Positions 19,901-26,603 of a stretch of 64,000 nucleotides of DNA are shown here, one piece after another (the stretch's first letter is position 1; each line of letters starts with the position of its first letter). Under the pieces are notes generated by a model that did not search any database, was not told where the DNA came from, and saw only the letters and a list, made by a program, of their open reading frames with translations. The position numbers and the translations under genes are program-made. The stretch spans positions 62,001-126,000 of the forward strand of contig CAJTIY010000004.1 in NCBI GenBank assembly GCA_910576555.1. Direction: 5' to 3'. This DNA is from an uncultured Alistipes sp. Its GTDB lineage: Bacteria; Bacteroidota; Bacteroidia; Bacteroidales; Rikenellaceae.

Positions 19901-21005
19901 ACTTGCTGATGATCCGCCCGCACCCCGGCGCGGGTTCGATCGCCGTGAAGAGCGAACTGAAGGGCGAAAGGTAGTTGAGCCCCCCGAAGTAGGTGCCGAT
20001 CCAGATGCCGCCGTCGCGGTCCTTGAGCATCGAGTGGACGAACTGGTCGTTGAGCCGACCGTTGCGGTGCGTCGCCCCGTCGTCGATCGTCTCGAAACTC
20101 CGGTTCTTCGCATCGAAGGCGACCAGACCGTGGTCCGTGCCGAGCATCAGCACCCCGGGGGCATACTCGATCATGGCGCGCACGCGGCCGCAGCGCTCCC
20201 CGTCGGCCGGACGGTTGGAGGTGAAGGTCCGCCGCGCGAGTTCGAACTTGTAGAGCTCGCAGGCATATCCGGCGATCCAGATGTCGCCGAAGGAGTCCTG
20301 CATCATGGTGCTGATGCGCGAGATAGGCTCGCGGGTCAGCGTATCCTCGACGCGGAAGACCGAAAAGCCGTTGTTCTCGGGGTTGTAGCGGCACAGCTTC
20401 GAGCCGCCGCCCGACGCCACCCAGACGTTGTTGTCGGCGTCGAGCAGAATCTTCGGAATGACGTTCGACGAGAAGGCCTCGGGGTAGCGCTCGGCCGAAT
20501 AGTGCTCGAACGTCTTGCGACGCAGGTCGTAGCGGAAGAGCCCGTCGCCCAGCGTGCCGATCCACATATTGCCGCGCACATCGGCCGCCAGCGAGTAGAC
20601 CAGCAGGTTGCGGCGCACTTCGCCGTCGACCTCGACGGGCAGGTCGACGAAGGTCTCGCAGCGCGTGTCGAAGACGTAGATGCCGTCGCCCGTACCCACC
20701 CAGATGCGGTCGCCGCCCGACATCGCCTCGCCGCAGAGGCTGTAGACGCAGTTGTTGGCGAGCGTGTGGCGCACACGGTAGTCGGAGCGGTAGCTGGTGA
20801 AATCGCAGGAGTTGAACCGGTCGAGGCCGTCGGCGGTACCGGCCCAGACATACCCCTTGTCGTCCTGATAGATGCACTGAATCGTGTTCGACGAAAGCCC
20901 TTCGGTATCGGTATAGTATCGGAACCGGTGTTCCACGCCCCGCACGGTGCCCGCCCCGCACAACAGCGCGCCGAGGCACGCCGCCCATCTAGTCAACGAA
21001 TTCAT
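16983..21005 (-). CDS. Hybrid two-component system regulator of the PUL, degenerate receiver
   Basis: A 1340-residue one-protein signalling system: signal peptide, a periplasmic region of two beta-propellers (repeats of the type GYVWAGTADGLDRF and GNIWIGSDDGGL), a Y_Y_Y domain ending before a membrane helix (near residue 790), HisKA with His846 in VAHEIRTP, an ATPase domain with Asn966 and intact G boxes, a receiver domain, and a C-terminal AraC-type HTH. In the receiver the phospho-acceptor Asp is Asn1137 (VVCNAAARG) and the conserved Lys is Met1189, exactly 52 residues apart as in active receivers. A C9 tract encodes Pro906-908. The gene lies at the distal end of the PUL, behind a terminator, and probably senses a breakdown product of the target glycan. 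The start at 21005 gives a proper signal peptide. Confidence 0.93.
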   Translation of the reverse strand: MNSLTRWAACLGALLCGAGTVRGVEHRFRYYTDTEGLSSNTIQCIYQDDKGYVWAGTADGLDRFNSCDFTSYRSDYRVRHTLANNCVYSLCGEAMSGGDRIWVGTGDGIYVFDTRCETFVDLPVEVDGEVRRNLLVYSLAADVRGNMWIGTLGDGLFRYDLRRKTFEHYSAERYPEAFSSNVIPKILLDADNNVWVASGGGSKLCRYNPENNGFSVFRVEDTLTREPISRISTMMQDSFGDIWIAGYACELYKFELARRTFTSNRPADGERCGRVRAMIEYAPGVLMLGTDHGLVAFDAKNRSFETIDDGATHRNGRLNDQFVHSMLKDRDGGIWIGTYFGGLNYLSPFSSLFTAIEPAPGCGRIISKFCEGPQGNIWIGSDDGGLSLYDPRTGSYSHVTIDPQAPPLNIHALLLDGERLWVGTYDGGLYRVDLRTRRADRRFTPETTGLANLDVYSLFRDSRGVLWIGTKMGICRYDDARQTIDCALELGHNSDVVDICEDRAGRLWFASLGKGLIRYDAAQERFVFLSQNPEYRLPDFVSSLAPEGDALWIGTHGNGLCRYDAAADRVTMEFDETIYGNCAVFQIVQNGGELWLTTNAGLLRYECANPARPIYKYTSEDGLPANIFNANSGIKSSTGHIYIGCNNGITKFYPYDFARRESSARLGVVFTGFRLANREVPLDGGVLTHTIDCQRRVELRGRKISFSLDFIALNFSSPLRTVYRYRLENFDDKWVTTGFDGSSGVQHVSYTNLPPASYRFVVSASNNGEQFGEEAVVAVTVLPPWWMTRAATALWCLAALAAVGAAACLFSRRVARAHRAQIAAITNKNRLDMLEAKVDFFTDVAHEIRTPVSLICAPIEAIAACEGFTESQREDVRVIRKNCARLLGLVDRILSLRESENGCKYPPPSPGRRVDVGELLVAAVDKVRSDVERDDVTVAVTVPAERLVAALEAERFGQIVEHLVRNGFQYAERRIDVAVLGPGDGVPGDRFRLVVRDDGAGIGRKRQKRIFDPFYTTGATAAGGGLGLGLPIVRNLADRMGATIEVDSEEGGGAEFRIDFPYRAADEPLAPVAEGGSPQPAPAGDGRLAVLLVENDADFADFFFRHLSEQYDVQRAGDVRQAVETLRRGRFAAVVCNAAARGIDGEGLCAAIRADAQLACLPVVLITADAASAARVGALQAGADVCLAMPLSADCLEEQIRSLVRRRDELRLTYSKMPYRPLGEGGALSSDGRFMEQVNRYVTEHIADSNISVEDIAAAVNVSRSQFFARIKALTGTTPNEYLRSTRLKVAAELLAAPNGLRVTEICYMVGFTSASYFAKCFNARFGMVPNEYMERYRRE
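18282..18290 (-). repeat. C9 homopolymer in the regulator gene
   Basis: Nine consecutive C on the coding strand, read as three Pro codons between the HisKA and ATPase domains. A change of one or two bases would put the ATPase, receiver and HTH out of frame. The frame is intact in this copy. Confidence 0.6.
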
Positions 21006-21316
21006 AATCCGATCTTTTATCCGGGCCGCAGCCCACCCCCGACGCCTCCGGACCCGCGCGGTCCGACGATTCCGTAGCGTAAAAATAGCTTTTTTTCGCC
21101 TGAATCGCAAATTCGGCCCCCGCCATCTGCGATACGGACCCGCACGACGCACGATTCGGACCGCCGCAGCGGATCGGTTCGAGCTCCGCCGCCCCGACAG
21201 GACCGCAATCCGCCCCTCCCGCCCGGCGGTCGCAACCGGGGAGCGAGAACGAAAAAAAGCGGCGGCGGATCGCTCCGCCACCGCTCTAACCTGCCGGTTT
21301 CAGCCGATTCGACCGC
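21006..21316. other. Gap between the sulfatase and regulator genes
   Basis: Contains the terminator at 21252-21285. The remainder (about 245 bp) must hold the promoter of the regulator gene, but no consensus TAnnTTTG on the minus strand was found in it. Confidence 0.45.
21252..21285 (-). terminator. Rho-independent terminator of the sulfatase gene
   Basis: In the minus-strand RNA AGCGGUGGCGGA pairs with UCCGCCGCCGCU (one mismatch or wobble) and is followed by seven U residues. It lies 31 bp past the sulfatase stop and separates the PUL enzyme genes from the regulator gene. Confidence 0.85.
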
Positions 21317-22948
21317 TCACGGCCGATCTCCCGGGAAGGGGAAATCCGGCGAACGCTCGCGACACCGCTGCATGAGGGTCCGCAGGGCCTCGAGCCGATC
21401 CCCATCGTCCGCTCCCCGGTCCGAGGTCTCTCCGATGTCCCCGGCGATGCGGTATAGCTCGAGCCGGTCCATGTAGTCGAACTCCCGGAACCCGTCGCGG
21501 ACGATCTTCCAGTCGCCCGAACGCAGGGCGACGCTCCACGGACCGCGTCCGCCGTCGTTATGGAACTCCCAATAGAGATAATCGTGCAGGGCCTGCTCCC
21601 CGGTTCCGGTCAGCGTCGGAAGATACGAGATGCCGTCTTTCGACCTGTCCGCTATGTCGATCCCGACGATATCGGCCATCGTCGCATAGAAATCGCAGAA
21701 TGCGGAGAGGTGGTCCGTCTCGGAGCCCCGCTTCACCGCAGCGGGCCACTGCACGATGAACGGAACGCGTATGCCCCCGTCGTACAGCGAGCGTTTGTCG
21801 CCGCGCATGGGACCGCGGCTGCGGAAGAGGTCCGGATTGTGGCCGCCCTCGCGGTGCGCCCCGTTGTCGGAGGCGAAAACGACGATCGTGTCGTCGTAGA
21901 TGCCCTGCCGCCTGAGCGTCGCCACGATCTCCCCCACCTGCTCGTCGAGCAGTTCGACCATCGCGATGTATGCCGCAGTGGGGTACTCCTGATGGGCGTA
22001 TCCGCCCTGCAGCGCTCCGCTCCTGTCGCCGCCCGGCTTCCCCGGGTCGTAGCCCCTCTCCCGGCACTTCTCGACGGCCTTGCGCAGCCTGCCGTTCGGC
22101 ACCTGAAGTTCGGCGTGCGGAAGCGGAGTCGTATACCAGAGGAAGAACGGCCTGCCCGCATGCTCCTCGATGAAGTCGATGGCCTCGTCGTGGATGACGT
22201 AAGGCACATAGACGCCCCGGCCCTCGTCCGTTCCCGAGTAGATGCCCGTAAGGTCCTTCTCCCGGTCGAAGTAATCCTCGATCCGGTTCGCGTTCTGCGG
22301 AAATTCCACCCTCCGGGCTTCGGTTCCGCTGCTGCGCCACAGGTGGCCGGGATAGTAGTAGTGGGCCTGCCGCTGGCAGTTGTACCCGTAGAACTCGTCG
22401 ACGGACTGGAATTCGGGAGAGCCCTCCGAGCCCGGGTAGCCCAGTCCCCATTTGCCGAACACCCCCGTCTCGTATCCGGCCGCTTTCAGCAGTTTGAAGA
22501 TCTGGTCGGTTTGCGCCGGAATCGGCTGCTGCCCCTCGCCCCGTCCGTCGCTCTGGAGCGGGGAACCGTAGGCGTCCGCACCGTAATATTCCAGATTGCC
22601 CCGTACGGGGGTATGCCCCGTATGCAGGCCCGTGATCAGCGATGCCCGCGCAGGAGCGCTTACGGAACTGCCGGAATAGTGCTGCGTGAAGACCATGCCG
22701 TTCGCCGCGAGCGAGTCGATATTGGGCGTGTCGATCATCCCCTTGCTGTAGCGGCGCATGTGCGGATTATGGCGCCAGCTCAAATCGAAATAACCGAGAT
22801 CGTCCGCCAAGATGAAGACCACGTTCGGTCGCCCGCATACGGACTCCGGATCTTCCTGCGGAGCGCTGCAATGAGCCCAAGAGCGGAAAACTCCGCTACA
22901 GGCGGCGACAGGCACCAGTCCGATACCGAGCAAATGATTCAGCTTCAT
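21317..22948 (-). CDS. Ser-type sulfatase, S1 family
   Basis: Hydrolyses a sulfate ester on a glycan. The product is 543 residues. The formylglycine motif reads SAPAR with Ser97, the S-x-P-x-R form matured by an anaerobic radical-SAM enzyme (anSME); no such gene is in this window. Metal ligands are visible in NVVFILADDLGY (Asp49-Asp50) and in ASDNGAHREGGHNP. The N-terminus may be a lipoprotein signal (VPVAAC, Cys17). The start at 22948 leaves a normal export signal. It is the last enzyme gene before a terminator in the PUL, with a 349-bp gap before it. The sulfated position removed cannot be read from sequence. Confidence 0.92.
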   Translation of the reverse strand: MKLNHLLGIGLVPVAACSGVFRSWAHCSAPQEDPESVCGRPNVVFILADDLGYFDLSWRHNPHMRRYSKGMIDTPNIDSLAANGMVFTQHYSGSSVSAPARASLITGLHTGHTPVRGNLEYYGADAYGSPLQSDGRGEGQQPIPAQTDQIFKLLKAAGYETGVFGKWGLGYPGSEGSPEFQSVDEFYGYNCQRQAHYYYPGHLWRSSGTEARRVEFPQNANRIEDYFDREKDLTGIYSGTDEGRGVYVPYVIHDEAIDFIEEHAGRPFFLWYTTPLPHAELQVPNGRLRKAVEKCRERGYDPGKPGGDRSGALQGGYAHQEYPTAAYIAMVELLDEQVGEIVATLRRQGIYDDTIVVFASDNGAHREGGHNPDLFRSRGPMRGDKRSLYDGGIRVPFIVQWPAAVKRGSETDHLSAFCDFYATMADIVGIDIADRSKDGISYLPTLTGTGEQALHDYLYWEFHNDGGRGPWSVALRSGDWKIVRDGFREFDYMDRLELYRIAGDIGETSDRGADDGDRLEALRTLMQRCRERSPDFPFPGDRP

Positions 22949-23297
22949 CTCCTGTTTTTCTGACAATACGACCGAAATACGTCGGACCGCGTGCACGATC
23001 GTACGGTCGCGGCATAGCCCGCCGCCGGACCGATCGTTCTGCGAAGAGCGGAGCATTCCGGCTCCTCCCCACCCTGCGCCTCGGAACAAATCCGAAACTC
23101 GGGGTTTTGTTAGGATCGGTAAATTTATACATTTTATCGCTCCCGTCCAAAGTTCCGGGAACCGTAATGTTCAATCCTTGCGATTGCCGCGCTGCGGATC
23201 GCAGCGGCAGTCCGCACGCGCACCGCCGCCTGCGCCGCATTTCCAGCACGCGAGAAGCCCCGTCGGCACCCGTCCTCTCCGTCCGCCGCCTTCCCGG
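22949..23297. other. Gap before the sulfatase gene
   Basis: GC-rich at both ends with an AT-richer core (about 23090-23180). No consensus -7 element or terminator was seen on the minus strand, so it is unclear whether the sulfatase gene has its own promoter or reads through from the esterase gene. Confidence 0.4.
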
Positions 23298-24770
23298 TCA
23301 GCGGATCTCGCCGATGTCCTCCACCGGCCAGTCGTCGGTGCGGAAGGGCACGAGCGGCTGCCCCATCGTGGTCATTACATTGGCCTCGGGGCAGTAGTTG
23401 CGGAACGCATAGCGCACGGCGACGGGCTCCGGAACCGCCTCCGAGCCGACGACGATCCGGTTTTCCCTCCTCTTGAAGCCGGCCTGCGCCGGATGGAACA
23501 CGCGGTCCTCGCCCGCGATCTCGAACCCGCCGAGGCGCACGGCGCCCCGCTCGTCGAATCCGCGGAAGCTGTCGGGATTGTTCCGCGTATAACGCTCCGA
23601 AAGGTTGTCGAAGCTCAAAACCAGCTTGTCGCCCTCGCGTTCCATCGATTTATAAGTGGGTGCCGGGGCGGGCAGCCCCTCGACGCCGTAATCGTTGGCC
23701 AGCGCCAGATAGGCCAGCCGCGCCGCCACCTCGCGCTTCTTGGCCGGGTGGATGCAGGTCGGATTGCCCAGATCGGTGGTCGCGGCGATCCCCGAGCGGG
23801 GAATCTCGGCCATCGCGGCATACTGCTGCTCGACGAGCAGCGGCCGCGACCGCAGCGCGTCGCCCTCGTAGCGGTAGGGCGCGATCTGCGCGAAGTAGAA
23901 GGGCATCCGCTCGTCGCCCCACGTCTCGCGCCACAGCTTCACGAGCGCCACCTGCAGCGCCTTGTAGTCGAACCAGTTGAAGCGATTCGCCTCGCCCTGA
24001 TACCAAATGAAGCCTTTGGCCGTGAAGCGGCAGACGGGCAGGATCATCCCGTTGAAGAGCCGTTGCGGAATGCTGTTGTCGTAACGGCCCGACTTGGCGA
24101 GCGCATGGTCAATGCCCGGCACGGCGTCGATCGCCTCCTCGGTCATCCACGCCTCGATGGTCGACCCGCCCCAGTTGGGGGCGATGAGCCCCACGGGAAC
24201 GCCCAGCATCTTGTTGAGCATGCGTCCGAAGAAGTAGCCCACGGCGCTGAAGGAGCGGACCGACGCGGGCGACGCGGTCTGCCATGCGGCGTCGCAGTCC
24301 TCCTGCGGCTCTGCGGAGGAGACCTTCGGCACGGTGAACATCCGGATGTCGGGATAGGAGCCCGCATCGAGGATCGCCTCGACGCTCCCCTCCACGGGCT
24401 GCATCATGAAGCCGCTGACGGGCATCTCCATGTTCGACTGCCCCGAGCAGACCCACACTTCGCCCAGCAGCACGTTCTCCAGCACGACCTCCTCGCCGTC
24501 GCTGATCGCGACCGTATAGGGACCGCCGGCATCGCCCGTGGGGACCTTCGTCGCCCAGCGTCCGGCGGCATCGGCCGTCGTCACGGTCGTGCGGCCGTTC
24601 CACGAGGTGGCGATCCGCACGCGGCGGCCGGGCGCCGCCTTACCCCACAGCGCCGCCTCCGCATTGCGCTGCAGCACCATGCCGTCGCCCAGCACGGCAG
24701 GAAGTTCAATTTTAGCCTGAAGCTGCGCGGCGCACAGCAGCGCCCAAGCAGCCAGCAACACTCTTTTCAT
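23298..24770 (-). CDS. Sialate O-acetylesterase (SASA family)
   Basis: Removes O-acetyl groups from sialic acid or other sugars, opening glycans to exoglycosidases; probably periplasmic. The product is 490 residues with a signal peptide (MKRVLLAAWALLCAAQLQA). The nucleophile Ser is in VCSGQSNMEMPV, and the acid/base pair is likely in TDLGNPTCIHPAKK. GLIAPNWGGSTIEAWM and GFIWYQGEAN are typical family blocks. The start at 24770 was chosen because an upstream in-frame ATG adds residues before the signal peptide. It follows the GH110 gene by 71 bp, which contain a tiny open frame and a consensus -7 element. Confidence 0.9.
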   Translation of the reverse strand: MKRVLLAAWALLCAAQLQAKIELPAVLGDGMVLQRNAEAALWGKAAPGRRVRIATSWNGRTTVTTADAAGRWATKVPTGDAGGPYTVAISDGEEVVLENVLLGEVWVCSGQSNMEMPVSGFMMQPVEGSVEAILDAGSYPDIRMFTVPKVSSAEPQEDCDAAWQTASPASVRSFSAVGYFFGRMLNKMLGVPVGLIAPNWGGSTIEAWMTEEAIDAVPGIDHALAKSGRYDNSIPQRLFNGMILPVCRFTAKGFIWYQGEANRFNWFDYKALQVALVKLWRETWGDERMPFYFAQIAPYRYEGDALRSRPLLVEQQYAAMAEIPRSGIAATTDLGNPTCIHPAKKREVAARLAYLALANDYGVEGLPAPAPTYKSMEREGDKLVLSFDNLSERYTRNNPDSFRGFDERGAVRLGGFEIAGEDRVFHPAQAGFKRRENRIVVGSEAVPEPVAVRYAFRNYCPEANVMTTMGQPLVPFRTDDWPVEDIGEIR

Positions 24771-24781
24771 GGTTCGTTCAG
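24763..24781. repeat. 19-bp direct repeat, copy 1
   Basis: CTTTTCATGGTTCGTTCAG spans the esterase start codon (on the minus strand). The identical copy at 24827-24845 is 64 bp away, and similarity extends to about 30 bp with mismatches. Confidence 0.85.
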
Positions 24782-24834
24782 ATTGGTTTTTCATGTTCGT
24801 ATGACAAATATACGAAAAAATCCCACCTTTTCAT
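24778..24834 (-). CDS. Possible 18-residue leader peptide
   Basis: A tiny frame encoding MKRWDFFVYLSYEHEKPI fills the gap between the GH110 stop and the esterase start. Both junctions are alike: TGA, then ACGAACC, then ATGAAAAG. It could be a real small protein, a leader peptide that couples translation, or debris of a short duplication that copied the esterase start region. The -7 element at 24805-24812 lies inside it, which favours the debris view. Confidence 0.25.
   Translation of the reverse strand: MKRWDFFVYLSYEHEKPI
24805..24812 (-). promoter_or_regulatory. -7 element before the esterase gene
   Basis: TATATTTG on the minus strand matches TAnnTTTG, 34 bp upstream of the esterase start. 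It suggests an internal promoter that could uncouple the esterase and sulfatase genes from the main PUL transcript. Confidence 0.5.
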
Positions 24835-24845
24835 GGTTCGTTCAG
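24827..24845. repeat. 19-bp direct repeat, copy 2
   Basis: Second exact copy of CTTTTCATGGTTCGTTCAG. It spans the GH110 stop codon and the start of the 18-residue frame. Confidence 0.85.
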
Positions 24846-26575
24846 TTTCGTTTTTCGATCTCGATATCGTCGCAGTCGTACGCCACGAACGGCCGCTGCT
24901 CGTCGAGCAGGTAGGGATAGTCGGTCGTCGGCTCGATCGTGTTATCCGCGGCGAAACGGAAGCCCGACGTGCAGTAGAGGTGGACGATCCGGGGGTCGAA
25001 CACCCGGAACGTGTTGCCCTCGACGCGGATGTTGCGGTGGTAGCGCGAGGTCGCACGGTCGGGAATGCGGCTGCCCGTGGCGATGCAGGCGGCGCCCCAG
25101 CCCCGGCAGCCGTAGTTGCCGTTTTCGAAGAGGTTGTTGCGGATCACCACGTCGCGCACGCCCGCCTGCTCGTACCAGAAGTTGGCGTCTCCCTCGAAGA
25201 GGATCGCGGCGCCCGCGATGTGGAAGTAGCACTCCTCGACGACGATCGGGCCGCGCGAGCCGAGCAGAAGGCCGCGGGCGCGGTTGCCCCGCATGCGGCA
25301 CCCCTTGATGAGCACCTCGGGATAGCGCTCGTCGGCCGCCACCACATGACCCCGCTCGACGCCCTCGGGCAGCGGCTCGGTGAAGGTCACCTCGGTGTAG
25401 ACCTTGTTGATCCGCTCCGCCGACTTCACCGTGCGGTGGGCGTAGGTTTCGACATTGTCGTTGTCGACCAGTTCGAGACGCATTCCCGCGCGGATGAAGT
25501 CGACGCCGTACTGCCCCGAATTGCGCCAGCGCAGCAGCACCCGGTCGGGCCCCGTCACCCGGTCGACGGCCATGTAGAGGCCGTGGATATTGGTCGCATC
25601 GTCCTTCTGGTTCTCGAACACGCAGTCGATCATGCGGATATACCCGCCGCAGTTGACGAAGTGCGTGGCGTCGGCCGTGATGCTGATCATGCGGTTCTTG
25701 CCGGGCGCAGGCACGACGACGAGCCGGCTCAGCTCGATGTCGTCGCTGCGCTGGGCGATGACGCCCATGCCGCCGCAGTGGTAGAGATCCACGTCGCGGA
25801 TCGCGACGCCGCGGCAGTCGGCCAGCGTAAAGGCGGGATTGTAGCGCGCCGCGGCGCCGAACACCATGACGTTGCCCACCGTAGCCGTCAGGTCGTCGCG
25901 GCGGATGCGCACGCGGCCGTTCGGCAGCTTCTCGGCCGGGATCGTCCCGCCCGACAGCCAGAAATCGTTGGCGAGGAAGGCCGGTTCGCGGCGCTCGGCG
26001 TCGAACTCCAGCAGGTTGGAGAAGGGATAGACCGTGCCCTCCTCGTCGCGGAAGCGCAGGCAGCCGTTGACGATGTCGCAGCGGTACTCCTCGGGGAACT
26101 CGATTTCGAGCCAGCCGGGGCCCGTCGCCTTGACGACGCCTTCGGAGTGGAACGTGCGCGTGTAGTCGATCTCGAGGTCGCGGATCGTCACGTTCGTACA
26201 CCCCTCGAGGTTGAACGGCGAGACGAAGCCCGTGAAGAGCAGCTCCGTGCCGCACCCCTCGATCGTCAGGTCGTGCAACCCCGCAAGGTCGAAGGCGATG
26301 CGCTTGAGGCTCTCGTCGTTGTTGCTGATGAACAGGTACTTCTCGGCCGCGCGGTCGGGACGCAGCCGCAGCCGGCCGCCCGGCAGCACGAGTTTCGTGG
26401 CGCCGATCTCGGCGCAGCGGGCCAGTGCGGCCCGCACGGCGGGCACGGCATCGCTCTCGGCCGCTTCGGGCGTGAGGTAGTCGGCGAGGTAGACGACACG
26501 CTGCGTGTCGGGAGCGGCGCAGGCCGCCAAGCAGACGGCGAGCGCCGTGCAGCAGAACATGCGGATGGATTTCAT
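24842..26575 (-). CDS. Lipoprotein alpha-1,3-galactosidase, GH110
   Basis: Removes terminal alpha-1,3-linked galactose, as in blood group B antigen or the linear alpha-Gal epitope. The product is 577 residues with lipobox LAAC (Cys about 18), so it is membrane anchored. The body is a right-handed beta-helix. The three carboxylates reported as essential in characterised GH110 enzymes have counterparts at Asp302 (ADATHFVNCGG) and Asp325-Asp326 (ENQKDDATNIHG), with the same 23-residue spacing. The linkage and blood-group branch preference cannot be fixed by eye. It sits between GH97 and the esterase in the PUL, with 28 bp to the GH97 stop. Confidence 0.88.
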   Translation of the reverse strand: MKSIRMFCCTALAVCLAACAAPDTQRVVYLADYLTPEAAESDAVPAVRAALARCAEIGATKLVLPGGRLRLRPDRAAEKYLFISNNDESLKRIAFDLAGLHDLTIEGCGTELLFTGFVSPFNLEGCTNVTIRDLEIDYTRTFHSEGVVKATGPGWLEIEFPEEYRCDIVNGCLRFRDEEGTVYPFSNLLEFDAERREPAFLANDFWLSGGTIPAEKLPNGRVRIRRDDLTATVGNVMVFGAAARYNPAFTLADCRGVAIRDVDLYHCGGMGVIAQRSDDIELSRLVVVPAPGKNRMISITADATHFVNCGGYIRMIDCVFENQKDDATNIHGLYMAVDRVTGPDRVLLRWRNSGQYGVDFIRAGMRLELVDNDNVETYAHRTVKSAERINKVYTEVTFTEPLPEGVERGHVVAADERYPEVLIKGCRMRGNRARGLLLGSRGPIVVEECYFHIAGAAILFEGDANFWYEQAGVRDVVIRNNLFENGNYGCRGWGAACIATGSRIPDRATSRYHRNIRVEGNTFRVFDPRIVHLYCTSGFRFAADNTIEPTTDYPYLLDEQRPFVAYDCDDIEIEKRN

Positions 26576-26603
26576 GGAATCGGTTAGGGTTAGCGAGAGG
26601 GGG

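Noticed and set aside
16950..21077. 1375-residue open frame on the plus strand
   Set aside because: Runs antisense through the hybrid regulator gene; long antisense frames are expected at this GC content.
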